Source of the DNA: Cyprinodon diabolis
Taxonomy: Eukaryota > Chordata > Actinopteri > Cyprinodontiformes > Cyprinodontidae
NCBI GenBank assembly: GCA_030533445.1
Contig: CM060069.1
Span: 29,458,837 to 29,522,836 of the forward strand
DNA length: 64,000 bases
Direction of reading: 5' to 3'
Positions within the stretch are counted from its first letter, which is position 1, and each line of letters opens with the position of its first letter. Below the pieces are notes generated by a model that worked only from the letters and a program-made list of their open reading frames with translations, had not been told where the DNA came from and ran no database searches. This document shows, piece after piece, positions 34,387-48,205 of this stretch. Position numbers and translations under genes: made by a program.

Positions 34387-36955
34387 TGCAGATGTCTACA
34401 GTCACTAATTTGTCAGCTTTGCGCTGCCGTAGCGCAAAAGATGTCTGCCTCCGCAAATGAGAACTGATTCCTATTTATTTGTAAAGAGCAATTTCTAGGG
34501 CAAGGCAAATATAAAGATTGAGACCTTAAGTTCATAGGTGATAATAAATAACATATATATAGATCAAATATTACATTTATGTCAGTAAATCCTTGTAATT
34601 ATTACCTTTTAAACCTCCTAAAGAGAGTGTGTATTTGTTCCAGCCTGCACACTGTTTATGGTTTTCTGATTGATATGCACTCTGTTTAAGAGGCTTGTCA
34701 GTTCAGCTGGACAGTCGTGTCAACAGGGTTGCAACACAGAGAAATGTGAAATAACCACAAACTTTCCATTTTCAAAACAGTAGATTTTTTTCAACACTTT
34801 GGATATTGTTGTCATGCTGTTTACTTAGTAAGGGTCTAACCAATAAGTGAGGCATTTACAGAACAGGGTTTATAGTAAGATTAAATTGTACAAGTAAATT
34901 TTACATAAAAATTGGGTGACTTTTAAGTCAGTTGGTTGATTATTTTAATTAAAATATATCAAAATAAAAGTGGCTAAAATCAAATACAATGTTCAAGGAT
35001 GTACCATTTACTAGTGAAAGGACTGACTTTTTTGTGAAAACCAATAGTAGCAGATCTCTCTTCTCTTTTAATTTGTTTATTTCACCTTTGAAAGAATATA
35101 CAGCACCATAACTTGGTTTTCCTGCTCTTTTCATTCCCTCTTCCCCTTTATTTCCCTCTTTTGCAATGGGAACATGAATCACTCCCATGAGTGGAGATGG
35201 AGGAGCACTTCACTTTAAAAACAAGCAAACTGTTCCCTCCCTTTATGTGTTTACTGAAGAGCTGGTTGCTGCCCAGATTTAACTGCGAAACGGTTGTTGA
35301 TTTATGAATAGAGCCTAAATGTTCTCATATTTGTGCTCAATCAAGTCAGATTTAAGGCTCATCTAGTGGTGTTAACCTTTATCTTGCAAAAACATATTTA
35401 AATCAAGCTCAGCAAACTGTGAGATGGTTGGCCACCAGCCTGGTATTCATAGCCTATTTTTTAAAACTATCTGACAACTTTAAAGTATTATTTCAACACA
35501 TTTAGTACAACTGGAGAACTGCTGTTCTATAAATCAGCTGCAAATGCCAACTGTTTGAAGGATTTTGAGCATCACATACTGATAAAACTCAACCAGAGCT
35601 GATTTGAAGGGATCCTGTGTTTACATTGCAAACAACCATGCAAGAGGAAAGCCAAGAGCCTCTAAAGAGATTCAAAATGAGTGGTAAACACAGAAAAGAC
35701 CCCTCCTATAACAAACTGTCTCCAAACACATTTGAAGTGGCGGTACTGAGTAGAAGTCTTGCAAAGCAGATGCCCGGGAATGTCTGCCGTGACTCGTTAG
35801 TGACGCACTATTTGTTGTTGCCACGCTGCAGTGCTCTTATTGTGGGAGAGGGGCGCTTCATACACTTGCTGGGAGGGCAGGGGCAGAGGGAGGGGTTTTG
35901 TTGTGAGACAGAGAGGGTGTTCTCTCTTTATTTCCGTCCTTTCTTGAAAAGACCACTACCCCCCTCGGCCTCCTGTTCCTTTTCCCTCCCCTCGTCTCCA
36001 AAACTCCTGTTGCCCCAATGTGATCCTTGCATAGTGAGAGGATCTGTTCCCACAGTGTGGAGGTCAACCCTGAATGACTCACAGAAACCGTTGTATTTTA
36101 CTACATGCAATTATTTTAAAAGCATAGTAGAGTCATTTTTGCTTTAAAATCAGTCCATTAAGCCTTGATGCAACAACTGATGAACCATATTTCTGTAGTC
36201 TTTTATAAATCAATTGTGACTTTTGCAGAAACTACACAGGAAAACATGCAAACATAAGATGGCCTACATAAATTTATAAAAAAGAAAAAAAAAACTGATC
36301 TTTAAATTATACATTCAAATGTCAAGGTATAAAAAGGAAAACCAATTAATTCGTCAACCTGATTGAGTTCAAATACATCAGAAGTTGATATAGGTTAATC
36401 AAACCCTTGGCTGATTTAGGTTTGAAATAAGTCTTTAAATGTTTTAGATGTTTTATTTGATTTAAGTCTGCCATTTTTCAATACACAGTTCTGCTTTACT
36501 GAGCCATGGGTTTTCCCTCAGTGAATTGTTATTATTTTTGTTATTTTAGTTTTTCTTGCACCATAGGCTTCTTTAGATCTGGGTTTGTTTTTTTATTGCT
36601 GACACACCTAATTTACTCCACTGAAAATAATATTTAGAAACTGAAAAGAATAAAATAGAAAAGAATATTTCTATTTTATTCAGTTCCAATTTTACTGGCA
36701 GGTTTATTCTGACTGAAAGGGATACCGATGAGTCGGAACAGGTGAGCCAGGAAATCCTCTAACCTTAAAGAATAGGGCCTCAACACCAAAGAAAAAAGAC
36801 AAAATGGTGGAAATATGAAGAAAAATTTTAATGCCAATAAATATATTTCCGTAGATAACTGAGAAGTTACTTCATTTCCACATCCATTTTTTAAAATAAT
36901 ATTTAAATAATGAGAGTCGTTCTACTTTGTTTTTAAGTTGATTTAACTTGATTTA
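34387..36955. other. Intergenic, no gene recognised
   Basis: Includes an open frame of 176 codons (35,617-36,147, plus) that I do not consider a gene. The rest is AT-rich. Confidence 0.4.
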
Positions 36956-36960
36956 ATTAT

Positions 36961-36993
36961 ATATCTATCTATATATCTATCTATATGTATATA

Positions 36994-37045
<52 letters not shown>

Positions 37046-37104
37046 ATCTGTGTGTATATATATACACTATATACATATAGATAGATATATAGATAGATAT
37101 AGAT
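36961..37104. repeat. AT-rich palindrome (ATCTATCT...AGATAGAT) with TG tract at the centre
   Basis: The left arm (36,961-37,010) and right arm (37,054-37,104) are reverse complements over about 45 bases: left reads ATCTATCTATATGTATATAG, right carries CTATATACATATAGATAGAT. The centre holds (TA)n and a (TG)n run (37,029-37,046). The DNA could extrude as a cruciform. Confidence 0.85.
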
Positions 37105-38960
<1,856 letters not shown>

Positions 38961-39508
38961 CCAGTTCTGTTGCACAAACTACTTCACGAAGAACTGGCCT
39001 AACCACGCTCCACTGCTCATCAACAGCTCAGCTGTAGAGGTGGTCACCAGCACCAAATTCCTGGGGGTTCACATCAAAGACACCCTCACCTGGACTGTAA
39101 ACACCACCTCACTGCTTAAAAGGGCACAAAAGCGATTATACTTCCTACGGAGGATGAGGAGAGCCCACCTGCCCCCAACCATCCTCACCACCTTCTACAG
39201 AATCTTCATAGAGAGCGTTCTGACCAGCTGTCTCACTGTGTGGTGTGGAGGCTGCAGCCCCGCAGACAGGAAGAAGGTGAGAAGAGTGGTGAGAACTGCA
39301 GAGAAGATCATCGGGGCTCCTCTTTCCTCCATAAAAGACATTTCATCCCAGTGCTGCGTGTCCCGAGCCTGTAACGTTATAAATGACCCCTCATACCCCC
39401 ACCATGGACTGTTCTCCTGTTGTGAAAGCGAAAGCAAAAATGAAATTTGGTTTTGTATACACTCTGTGTATACAAAATGACAATAAAAGTTTTTTAAGTC
39501 TAAGTCAA
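38961..39508 (+). mobile_element. 5'-truncated LINE: reverse transcriptase C-terminal part and 3' tail
   Basis: The plus-strand open frame reads TKFLGVHIKDTLTWTVNTTS, RLYFLRRMRRAHLPPTIL, ESVLTSCLTVWCGGCS and RTAEKIIGAPLSSIKDI, typical of the segment after the catalytic core in fish L2/CR1-type reverse transcriptases. The normal last part of the protein is lost after PHHGLFS. The element ends with TGACAATAAAAG, the usual 3' end. A 5'-truncated, dead copy. Confidence 0.82.
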
Positions 39509-40863
39509 ACTACTTTTGAGTCAAGAAAGTTCAGGTAACTGATTTTAAAATTTGCTTATTGGGGACTTTATTCCTAGTTGCCAATCGCAAAGACAGAAGC
39601 TTCATTGCCATTTACTGTATCTATGAAACAGTCAGTGTAACAGTCATGAGTCATTGTTTTCAGATTTAAACAGAGAAAAAAAAGCACGCAGATAGATACT
39701 AAAAAATAAAGGATAAGGAAATTCTAAATTTCTTTCCTCCTTGTCATGATTTAGATACTTTTTAATGGCATGCTGCTTCTTTTTCTTCTTCATTTTTAAG
39801 ATGTTCTTTAAAAGCAAAAGATGTCTGCAGAAAACCTCCAAATTATATAATTTTTACCAATGTTGGTTAAAAATAAAAAACTCTAGAGTGCCAAATATAT
39901 TTAAAAAGCACCTATCTTAATTTGGACATGTAGCAGGAAGCAGTAGCACACACACACAGCTACACAAATAATTCCACATCTGCAGACAATGTAGGAGTGG
40001 CTTACAGTAAAACCACCAGAGCTACAGAGAAATTACAGAAGTAAATCAAAACACTGTAAGTCTGCACTCCATCCCAGCTATATCTCTATACTTTTGTTTT
40101 TAGCAGGAGCGTGGGCATCCCACATCCCACCTCAAATCTCTGGTGGCTTAATGCTTTATTGCTTGGATTGGGAGGCAGCAGAGTGGGCATTTCATACAGA
40201 TAGGGAGAATGAAACTGAAAAAAAAGAACCTTGCTAACTCTGTCTCTTTAGGAGAAGGTTACATGAATATAGGTTTCACTGCCTCTCTGTAAATATTTAC
40301 TTTGGATGGGCTGCGTGCTTTAATTAGACAGAGAATATGAACATGAGAGGATGGATAATTAAGACTGTAAGAGGGCTGGGGAGAAACTGGGAGGTGACAG
40401 ATGTGGTCTACTCCTTTGCAAGGTCCTGACCTTTTACGTTATATTCACAAGACACTTTGGTTTGATTCACACCCACGCAAAGTTGTGCACATTTCCAAAG
40501 ACATTCAAGCCACAACAGTAGAAGCAACAAAAAATCCCAGTGAATCAGATGTTTTTCATCAGCGGAAAACCAGCTTGTACTTTTCAGCCAAACCTTTTAG
40601 CTGACTGAGTACATTTTTTTTTATATTTGCAGGTTAGAAGAATCTCATTTTCTTATCCTCCAAAGAGGATGTTAGATGGGTCTGTGTGTGGGAACATGTG
40701 GGTCATGCATGTTAAGTTGTTTTATACCTCCCATCCTAAAAGGATATCTGTGTGTGTGACATGGAAGTGAGGGGCGCGTGCAGGAAACAGGCTGTCTATC
40801 TTACCACCATTCATCACAGGGGTGCCACACCAAAACTCAGACAAGACAAAACTAGAAGAAGTT
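39509..40863. other. Intergenic, no gene recognised
   Basis: Includes a unique, balanced stretch (about 40,130-40,380) that may be conserved non-coding DNA. No coding signal. Confidence 0.4.
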
Positions 40864-41280
40864 CAGTGCCTTCCAGTGATATTTGTACCATTTAAACTTT
40901 TTCAGATTCTGTTATGTTACAACTTACTGTAACAGAGTTATAGAAAGCGGTGAACATTTGAGTTGATAAGCATTATGCATGCTTTTTAAATACATATTCA
41001 AGTCCCTTTAAAAGTGTCCAAGCAGTCTTTCATTACAATTGTAGCTGCAAATCTTTTGTTTTAAGTATTGTTAGTCTTTAACAGCTTTGAAGATCTGCAG
41101 ACAGGAAATGTTCATTCTTTTTTGTAGAATAGCTCAAGCTTTGGACTTTGACTAGGCCATTTTGACAAAGGTATGCTATAATCTCAACATTGTTTTTCAT
41201 AGCAGCTCCAGTTTATGTTTAGAATTTTTGTACTTTGATAGATTATTTTTTTTTCTTGCTGCTCTTTTTTTCAGAGTTGA
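40864..41280 (-). mobile_element. Decayed Tc1-like element fragment
   Basis: Starts CAGTGCCTTCCAGTGATATT, resembling the usual Tc1-type end. It then reads the antisense of transposase: AATAGCTCAAGCTTTGGACT and TTTGACTAGGCCATTTTG, the phrase shared with the copy at 18,930. Only the 3' part of the transposase is left, with no intact frame. Confidence 0.6.
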
Positions 41281-41485
41281 ATTTTGTGAGTATCCAATCA
41301 GAAAATAATTCGGAGCTCACTGAGCCATCCTGATTTGGGTATCAAGAAAGACTGAAGTCAAATAGCATCCAGTGAAAGTTGCTAGTATTTTCTAGTTATT
41401 CGCTTTGCTTATGGTTTGTTTAGGGTGGCACACCAAAAAATGTTGACATAATGAAATAAGTGAATATTGACAAATTATTGGAAAA

Positions 41486-41800
41486 TGGGTTTGATTCCCG
41501 GCCTTTCTGCATGGAGTTTGCATGTTCTCCCTGAGCATGCTTGGGTTCTCTCCCGGTACTCCGTCCAAAAACATGACTGTTAGGTTAATTGGCTTCTCTA
41601 AAGTCCCCTTAGGTAAGTGTGTATGAGTGGTTGTTTGTCCTGTTTGTCTTTGTGTTGCCCTGCAATGAACTGGCGACCTGTCCAGGTTGTACCAAAAAAT
41701 GTAGACATAATGAAATAATTGAATATTGACAAATTACTACTACTAAGAGGCACCAGTGGCACCAGCACCACTTGGTGTGTTAGAAAATGGATGGATGGAT
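41486..41800 (+). repeat. GGATGG-tailed fish repeat, copy 1
   Basis: Contains TGCATGGAGTTTGCATGTTC, AAACATGACTGTTAGGTTAA, TTGCCCTGCAATGAACTGGC and CCTGTCCAGG, ending in ATGGATGGATGG. The 3' ATGGATGG run marks it as a retroposon-like family. Interrupted by a short duplicated AT-rich stretch (ATAATGAAATAA, at 41,449 and 41,707). Confidence 0.65.
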
Positions 41801-42811
41801 GTACTGTTAACAGTATTCAGTGGTAAAACAAATACCAAAACCGACTTACAACTACCCTTCTCTCAGCAGCAAAAACTGATTTCCAATATAAAGTAATGCT
41901 AAAATAGTGTTAGAAATGCTTAGTTATCACAAGTGATATCATTATCATTACAGTGTCTGAGATCATTGTGTGGGCTTCATTTTACTGATAGACTTCACTT
42001 ATTTGAACTAACTTTACTAATTATGGTCCTTTTCCATTGTATGGGGCTTCTGAAAATCCCGGTCACTTTCCAAGGGCTTTGGAACCTCGAGACCCAATAT
42101 TTGTGTACAGCTGCAGTGCTTTATTCCACCAATGACAGCAGTGACCAATGAAGATGAGTGTACAAATGATGTTTTTCATACCTTACTCTTGTCTCAAACT
42201 ATGTTTTAAGATGTTTTTCGGCTAAAAAGTACACATTGAAACAGTTTGTCAAGAAATGTAGTGACTGAAAGTGAATATAAACCATTTATAAACTGAGTTA
42301 TATGGTTAAAGCTCAGAGTGCAAGACTATAAAATGAAATGTTTTGCCAGAACATTTTGACATTGTAGATTGTTGTGTGTTTTAGTTGTAAACTATTTAGC
42401 CACAGTTTGAAGAAAAACATTAGGAGTAATGATCTGACCGACCTTTTTCCGCTTTCCTTGTAGAAATAAGAAATATATTGTATATTTTTGTTAGACTGAC
42501 TTTTCTTCTGAAAAAAATTTTGTAGAGTGTAACTATTTATGTAAAAGTACACATTCTTTTTTGTTTTCAGATTCTATGCTGACAGGGCTGCAATAGAAGA
42601 CTTCACGAGTTGGATTGTTCCTGTTTGTAGGAATCCACAGTCTAGAGTTTTTACTCGATTTAAATATATTCTTATTTTGACATGGACTTTAATAAGTAAT
42701 ATTTTGACTTAAGATGTTATCTCTTGTGCTGTAAATATCTGGGACTTCCCTACTTATTATAATCAAAGAAAATAAACGTAAATACATTTTAGTGGTTATT
42801 TCAAATGTCTC

Positions 42812-42955
42812 TGTGTTGCCCCTGCCATGGACTGGCAATCTGTCCAAGGTGTACTTCGCCTTTTGCCCATAGAACCCTGGCGATAAGCACCTGGAGATAA
42901 CAACCACCACTCTGATGGAATAAGCGGGAGAAGATGGATGAATGGATGTATGAAT
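42812..42955 (+). repeat. GGATGG-tailed fish repeat, copy 2
   Basis: Shares TGTTGCCCCTGCCATGGACT, GGCAATCTGTCCAAGGTGTA and an end in AGATGGATGAATGGATG with copy 1. Only the 3' half is present. Confidence 0.65.
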
Positions 42956-45437
42956 TACTATTCCTATTCCGTATTAGACAGATATTAAAAATCCTGGGGC
43001 TTTCAGTGGAATAAGGAGCTCTTGGACCCTCTCATTGCATTTGGCTGCACTGGCTTTCATTCAAGGATTGATTTAATGTTTGATGTAACAAACATTTATT
43101 TAATAACTGTAAAATGGTCCCTTCTACAATAAAATTAATTACCAAATTGAATTAGACTGTTAAATAACCCCCACAGCCCCTAACCCCTACCCAAAAATGC
43201 ATTTAAATGTGTGGCTGTATGAATACTTTCTTAAAGGATTAGCGGACTAAAAACAAGGCAGTAATATGGTCACTTTAGAGTTTAGGCAAGTTGAGTGAAA
43301 AAATGGAAAGTGGATTGTGCACTTTAGTTTCCTCTTTTAGTCTGGGTTATATAACCAGGTAAAAACATCAGCTGGTCCTTGTTTCCCGTTGTGCTGCGTT
43401 ACAGTTCTGTAGGAGTGAGAACTCCCTTTCTACCAAGGCAATGATGAGGAGAAGAAAGGGACAACTGTTTTCATCAGATATTCAGGAAGCTCCTCTCTTC
43501 GGGTCCGATGCCCACTCTGGCCTGACAGCAGGGGAAAGTGCTCGCAGATGACGGCTGACGTTTGAAACCTTAGTCATCGATTGCATAATAAAACACCTGC
43601 ATTTCCCCTCTTGTTTCACTGCATAAAGGCTACAGTCATTCTTTTTATTTTTTTCATGCTGTAAAGGTTTTTGTCCACCATCTATTTACCAAAACAACTC
43701 TAACTGGAAGATAAAATGAGGTTTTTAGAAATAAAAATTGCTTCAGGTAAAAAAAAAAAAATACTGCTTTTATGATTAATTATAGTTTGTGTACCAAACA
43801 CAGGGAGGGATGACAAATCTATGCACATACTGTGATACACGCATTCTATTATTGGCAAGTCAGAACAAAACCAAATCTTATCTGATGCCTTATCATGAGT
43901 TATTCATGTTGATAAAATTAAGCTAAAAACAAAATGCTCTCTGTAAATTCAAGGCTGAGTGGTGCATGGTTTCTCGTTGCATCTTTTTGTGACCCCTCTG
44001 CTCTGCAGAGTGAAAACACAGATTATTGCCCTCATGGTGTCTCCAGACAGGGTCAGGGGGCTTCCAGTGGCTGAGTCAGAGCTCTTACTGTAAGGCCTAC
44101 GTCACCCGTCTTCCTTTTCACTGTTTCTCCCCTCACCCACCCCCCCCCCTTTTATCCCACATACAAGGTCTTTATCTCTTGGCTCAAATGATGCATGGAC
44201 ATTAAAAGAAATGTACAGTAAAGCACCAGTGAGCATATGTGATAATATCCCATGTCACTAATTCTAAATGGAGCAGTGAAATGCATTTTACTCAGAAACA
44301 AGTGCTTCTGCTAAAGCACCTCATTCTTTTCCCTCAGAGTCTCATAGTGGCCCTCTCCGCCCCGATTCCCAGTTTCAACCCCCGTCCCTCCTTCCCTTCC
44401 ATTCCCGAACTATAATGATCTCACACAGCTGTCACTTTGTAATCCCATCCACACTTACGACAACATGCATGTCCTCTCCTGCTGTCGACACTTGTTTTTT
44501 CTTCTTTTTTTTGTCTTTGTCACCATTTCCCTGAAACCCAAAATTCAAGGGAAATCAAAGGGTTGAAACAAGATGTTGCAGCTCTTGTGACTCCAGGGGG
44601 CCAATTTAAGGTTCTTCGTTCAGTGTAGAAAGAAACTGAGCATGGTTTAAAAATAGAGAGTTGAGTTTAAAACCAACAAACATCCTTTAAAAGTAATAAA
44701 AAACAGGAAATTCTGTTGTTTTCCATCATTCTGAAACCAGGTAAATATGCAAATGTAATTTTTGTAATTTTTTTTTTGGGAAGTGATCATTCACAGTAGC
44801 AACAAAATCATTATGCTACTAAGGGCAACTTTATTTCATTGTATGTTATTTAATTTTTTTAAATTCCATTTAATAACTGTTGACAATGGTTCTGACCCCC
44901 TTCTATCAAAAGAGTGAGTGGCCTTAAGTTGATCGCTATTTAAATGTCAGCAGATACTTATATTTCTTGAAATATGCACAGGGTAGATTGGTTATCAAAG
45001 CAGGTACAAAATGTCTGCGAGGCAGATATGTGTTGACGCATGGTTGGTACAAAATGCCAGTGTGTCACACAGTGGGCGTACCAAATGGCAAAGGGACAAA
45101 ATGATAAGGACCCTTACTGAGTCAATGGCAAGGAATTTGCTTTCATTGTAGTTCTTGTTCATACTTTGAAGTTTGAAAATGAGGAAACAATACTAACAAT
45201 TTTGATTTCAACATTATAAAGTACTATATTTCTTCTTATGTTTAGCAAAATCATAAATATTTTTTACAATAAAGTGCCTTTACTGGTTTCCTTCTAAAAG
45301 TATTTAATGCTTTTTTTTATCTTCATAAGAAAGAAAAAGCATTCTTTCCTGCAAGTCTAATAGGTACACTTTTAATTTATTTTGGAGCTTTATACAAACT
45401 ACTTTGTACTTTGGACTGGGGGGAAAAATAACTTTAT
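42956..45437. other. Intergenic, no gene recognised
   Basis: 2.5 kb with no coding exon. Stretches at about 43,380-43,640 and 43,980-44,110 are unique and more GC-balanced. A C-run sits at 44,138-44,150. Confidence 0.4.
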
Positions 45438-45620
45438 ATTACTCCATTCATCCATCCATTTTCTTTCATGCTCATCCCTGCTGGTGTCTACGGGCTCACT
45501 TTGGCCAACACCAACACCAAAGTGAGAGAACAGAGAGAACCCACGCATGCTCATGGAGAACATGCAAACTCCATGCAGAAAGACAGAGGGTCGGAAATCA
45601 AACCCAGAACCTTCTTGCTA
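45438..45620 (-). repeat. GGATGG-tailed fish repeat, copy 3 (inverted)
   Basis: Begins CCATTCATCCATCCATTTTC (reverse of the tail) and contains GAGAACATGCAAACTCCATG, the reverse complement of the block in copy 1. Confidence 0.65.
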
Positions 45621-47204
45621 AAAAGCAACCACTATTTATGAAGCTACAAGTAAACTTGATCATCCCATGAACCATATTGCAGGGCTTTCAATCTGAACAG
45701 GAAATCAAATAAACTCAAGAACTGACTGTAGGCTGCTACAATGCTTTTATCAGTAGAAAAGGAAATGAATAATTATGTGACTTTAGATGTTTGCTGCTCA
45801 TCTGTTTGGTTAAAAGCAAGAAAAGTTTCCAAAGAAGAGCTAAGAGGTTAACCTAAGTTTGAACATTTTTTGATTTGTTTAATGCTTTATTGAGAAGTAA
45901 AAAAACAAAAGAACAGTGTGAAGTATATGACTGGTTGCCCAGTGTTTTCTCCACAAAATAGCATTTTTTTTGGATAACTCATTCAAGTTCTTAATTCTCA
46001 ACCATTTACATCCATAAGTGTATCAAACGTCAAAAAGAAAGATGCCATACTTGATTTCATTTGTGAATAAAACCGGAAGTCCTGCATCAAAAGGGATTAA
46101 CTAGAAGACACAGGTCCATAAAGGTCTTTATATAGTACTCTGAAAAACAACTAATACCAGTGAAAGGTGCATGTGCCTGCAAGTCTTCGCCTGCAGTGGA
46201 CTGCCTTTGTCTCAGTGTGTTTCAGATCCATGAATAGATGACCATAGCCGGAAGCTGTGTGCGAAGGGTTCCTGGCGTGGGAGCGTAGGAGTTGGATTAT
46301 TGAAATGAGAAGACCCCACAGCCCCAAACGAGTCAGAAATCAGCTATTCTTGCCTGAATGGTGATGTGTCAGAATGTAAGAGGCGTCTGTGATCTGAAAA
46401 ACCGAGCGCCGCCTACAACCTCAGAGCCTGGGTATGCTGCAAGACTAAATCAGTGTTTATGTAATTTGACATTTATGCAAGAGATAAACGGATCTGACTG
46501 GATGCAGTGCATGGCAGCAGTAATTGAAGGGGTGGGTGAATACATGTGCACCAATCTTGCTGTAATTGCTATACATTTAGTGAAATTAGAATGTGGGAAG
46601 AAGCATTTTATATATATATTTACAGCATGCTCTAAACATTTAGAAAAGCAGATGAGGTGTATGAAGTGTGTTTGTACAGTCCGACAAAGTGAAAAGTTCA
46701 GTCCGCCTTACTTCACTGGTTCATACATGAGATCTTGTGTAAAAAAAAAAAAATGCATATTTGTTGTTTTCTGGAAATATTGTCATGATGTTTTCACTTC
46801 TCAATTTAGGGAGAACCTTGTTTTATGAGTTGAAATATAACAGTAAAGTCATGGAATGGTGAAATCATTCAGGCTCCATGGGAGTAGCGGATTATACTCC
46901 CACTTAGTCTCAACAAGAGAGATTACATATTTACACAAATCAGGTACAATTTAACGGCTTAGAAGAGCTGCAGTGTAGGCATTTTACTGGCAGGGACCAT
47001 GCCACAGCAGCCCGCTTAAACAATTCTGGAGGAGATTAATGGATATTGTTGGAGATGTGAACTGGGGAGTTAATAGAGCTATGTTAGTAGATCTGCTGCT
47101 TTAGATGGAAACACAGAGAATGACAGCTCTTTGATCAGTGCAGTAATTACTTGAGGTGCTTAAGGACCTTTCCAAACGTGCACAGGTGAACAAATAAATA
47201 CAGT
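45621..47204. other. Intergenic with an unusual unique stretch at 46,330-46,660
   Basis: No gene is supported. The stretch 46,330-46,660 is non-repetitive, contains TTTATGTAATTTGACATTTA and TTTATGCAAGAGATAAACGG, and is open in one frame for 156 codons. It looks more like regulatory DNA than a gene. Confidence 0.35.
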
Positions 47205-48205
47205 GGGGGAGAGGTTAAAGAAGAGATCAGAGGGAGGAAGGAGTTGAAAGAAGAATCGATCATGAATTAGGTAATGACAGACGAAGGGATATGGGGAGAA
47301 AGGACTACGGTCAAAGGAGGTAGACCGAAGGATTTAGTGATGAGGAAAGAAGGGGTGAAGGAAGCAAAGATGAGGAAAATGTATTTATGCACAAGTGATG
47401 ATTAAAACTTAGAACTAGAAATCTTAAAGTAGAGATGTTTGTTGCAAGTATAGTTGAGCGTTGAACAAGGTGGGGGTGAAGTCATGGAGAAAGTAGCTAG
47501 AAGCAGGTAAGGATGAGTGATAGAAAATGAGCAATAAACAGGATGAACATTTTATCCAGCTTTTATAATAGTCATTACACTCTCACAAGTACAGAGAACA
47601 AAATGAATTCTCTGCATTTAACCCATTCCATGGGGGGGAGTGGGCTGCCGTTGTGCGGGCCCCGGGGAGCAGTGTGGGGGTTAAGGGTCTTGCTCAGGGA
47701 CCCAGAGTGGACTGGGGCTCGAACTCAGAACCTCAGGATTCCAATCTCTACGCCCTAACCGATAGGCCATCACTCCCCTAGAACATGACCAGCATGAAGA
47801 TATGAAGGGTAACAAGGTTGGGTATGAGGGATGGATGAGGTCTGGACAGAGAATGAATGAGCCAGGCATATGGGATTTATGATGAAATTAGCAAGGAAAG
47901 GGGATGAACAAGTGTGTGACACAGGAGTAGAATGAGGAGGGGATAGTGAAACAATATTGCAAGGATGACGGATAAGGTATGATGGAGGTAGGGTTAGGGG
48001 AAGAATAATAACAAGCCTCAGATAGGCAAAAAAGGAAGGCAAGGTTTATAAATAATGGTGTGATGAGGGATTAATGAGGCAGGGATGGTGAAGGGATGGT
48101 TTGAGGAATATTGATAAAGGATGAGGGAGAAAGAGGAGATGGATGATCTAGGGATTATGGGTAAAGGTTGAAAGGTTAGGAGAGATTGAAAAGTGGTGCG
48201 CGGGG
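47205..48205. repeat. Purine-rich block with degenerate GATGAGG/AGGGATG repeats
   Basis: Over about 1 kb the plus strand is strongly biased to A and G, with constantly recurring GGATGA, GATGAGG and GAAGGA words, interrupted by one transposed repeat at 47,568-47,777. It looks like an old, diverged minisatellite. Confidence 0.6.
47568..47777. repeat. Retroposon-like repeat, second full copy
   Basis: Same block order as 27,407-27,612: TCTGCATTTAACCCATTCCA, GGGCTGCCGTTG, GGGGAGCAGTGTGGGGGTTA, CTCAGAACCTCAGGATTCCA. Ends with CGATAGGCCATCAC. Confidence 0.75.

Noticed and set aside
35617..36147. 176-codon plus-strand open frame in the gene desert
   Set aside because: No recognisable domain, no splice or promoter context, composition unlike coding exons here, and a second frame on the minus strand is also open. 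Probably chance.
46358..46828. 156-codon plus-strand open frame
   Set aside because: Cysteine-rich translation with poly-Lys from an A-run and no family resemblance. Kept only as possible non-coding element.
47543..47758. Open frame ending in RDPEWTGARTQNLRI
   Set aside because: Lies in the dispersed repeat that is also present at 27,407, so it is a repeat translation.
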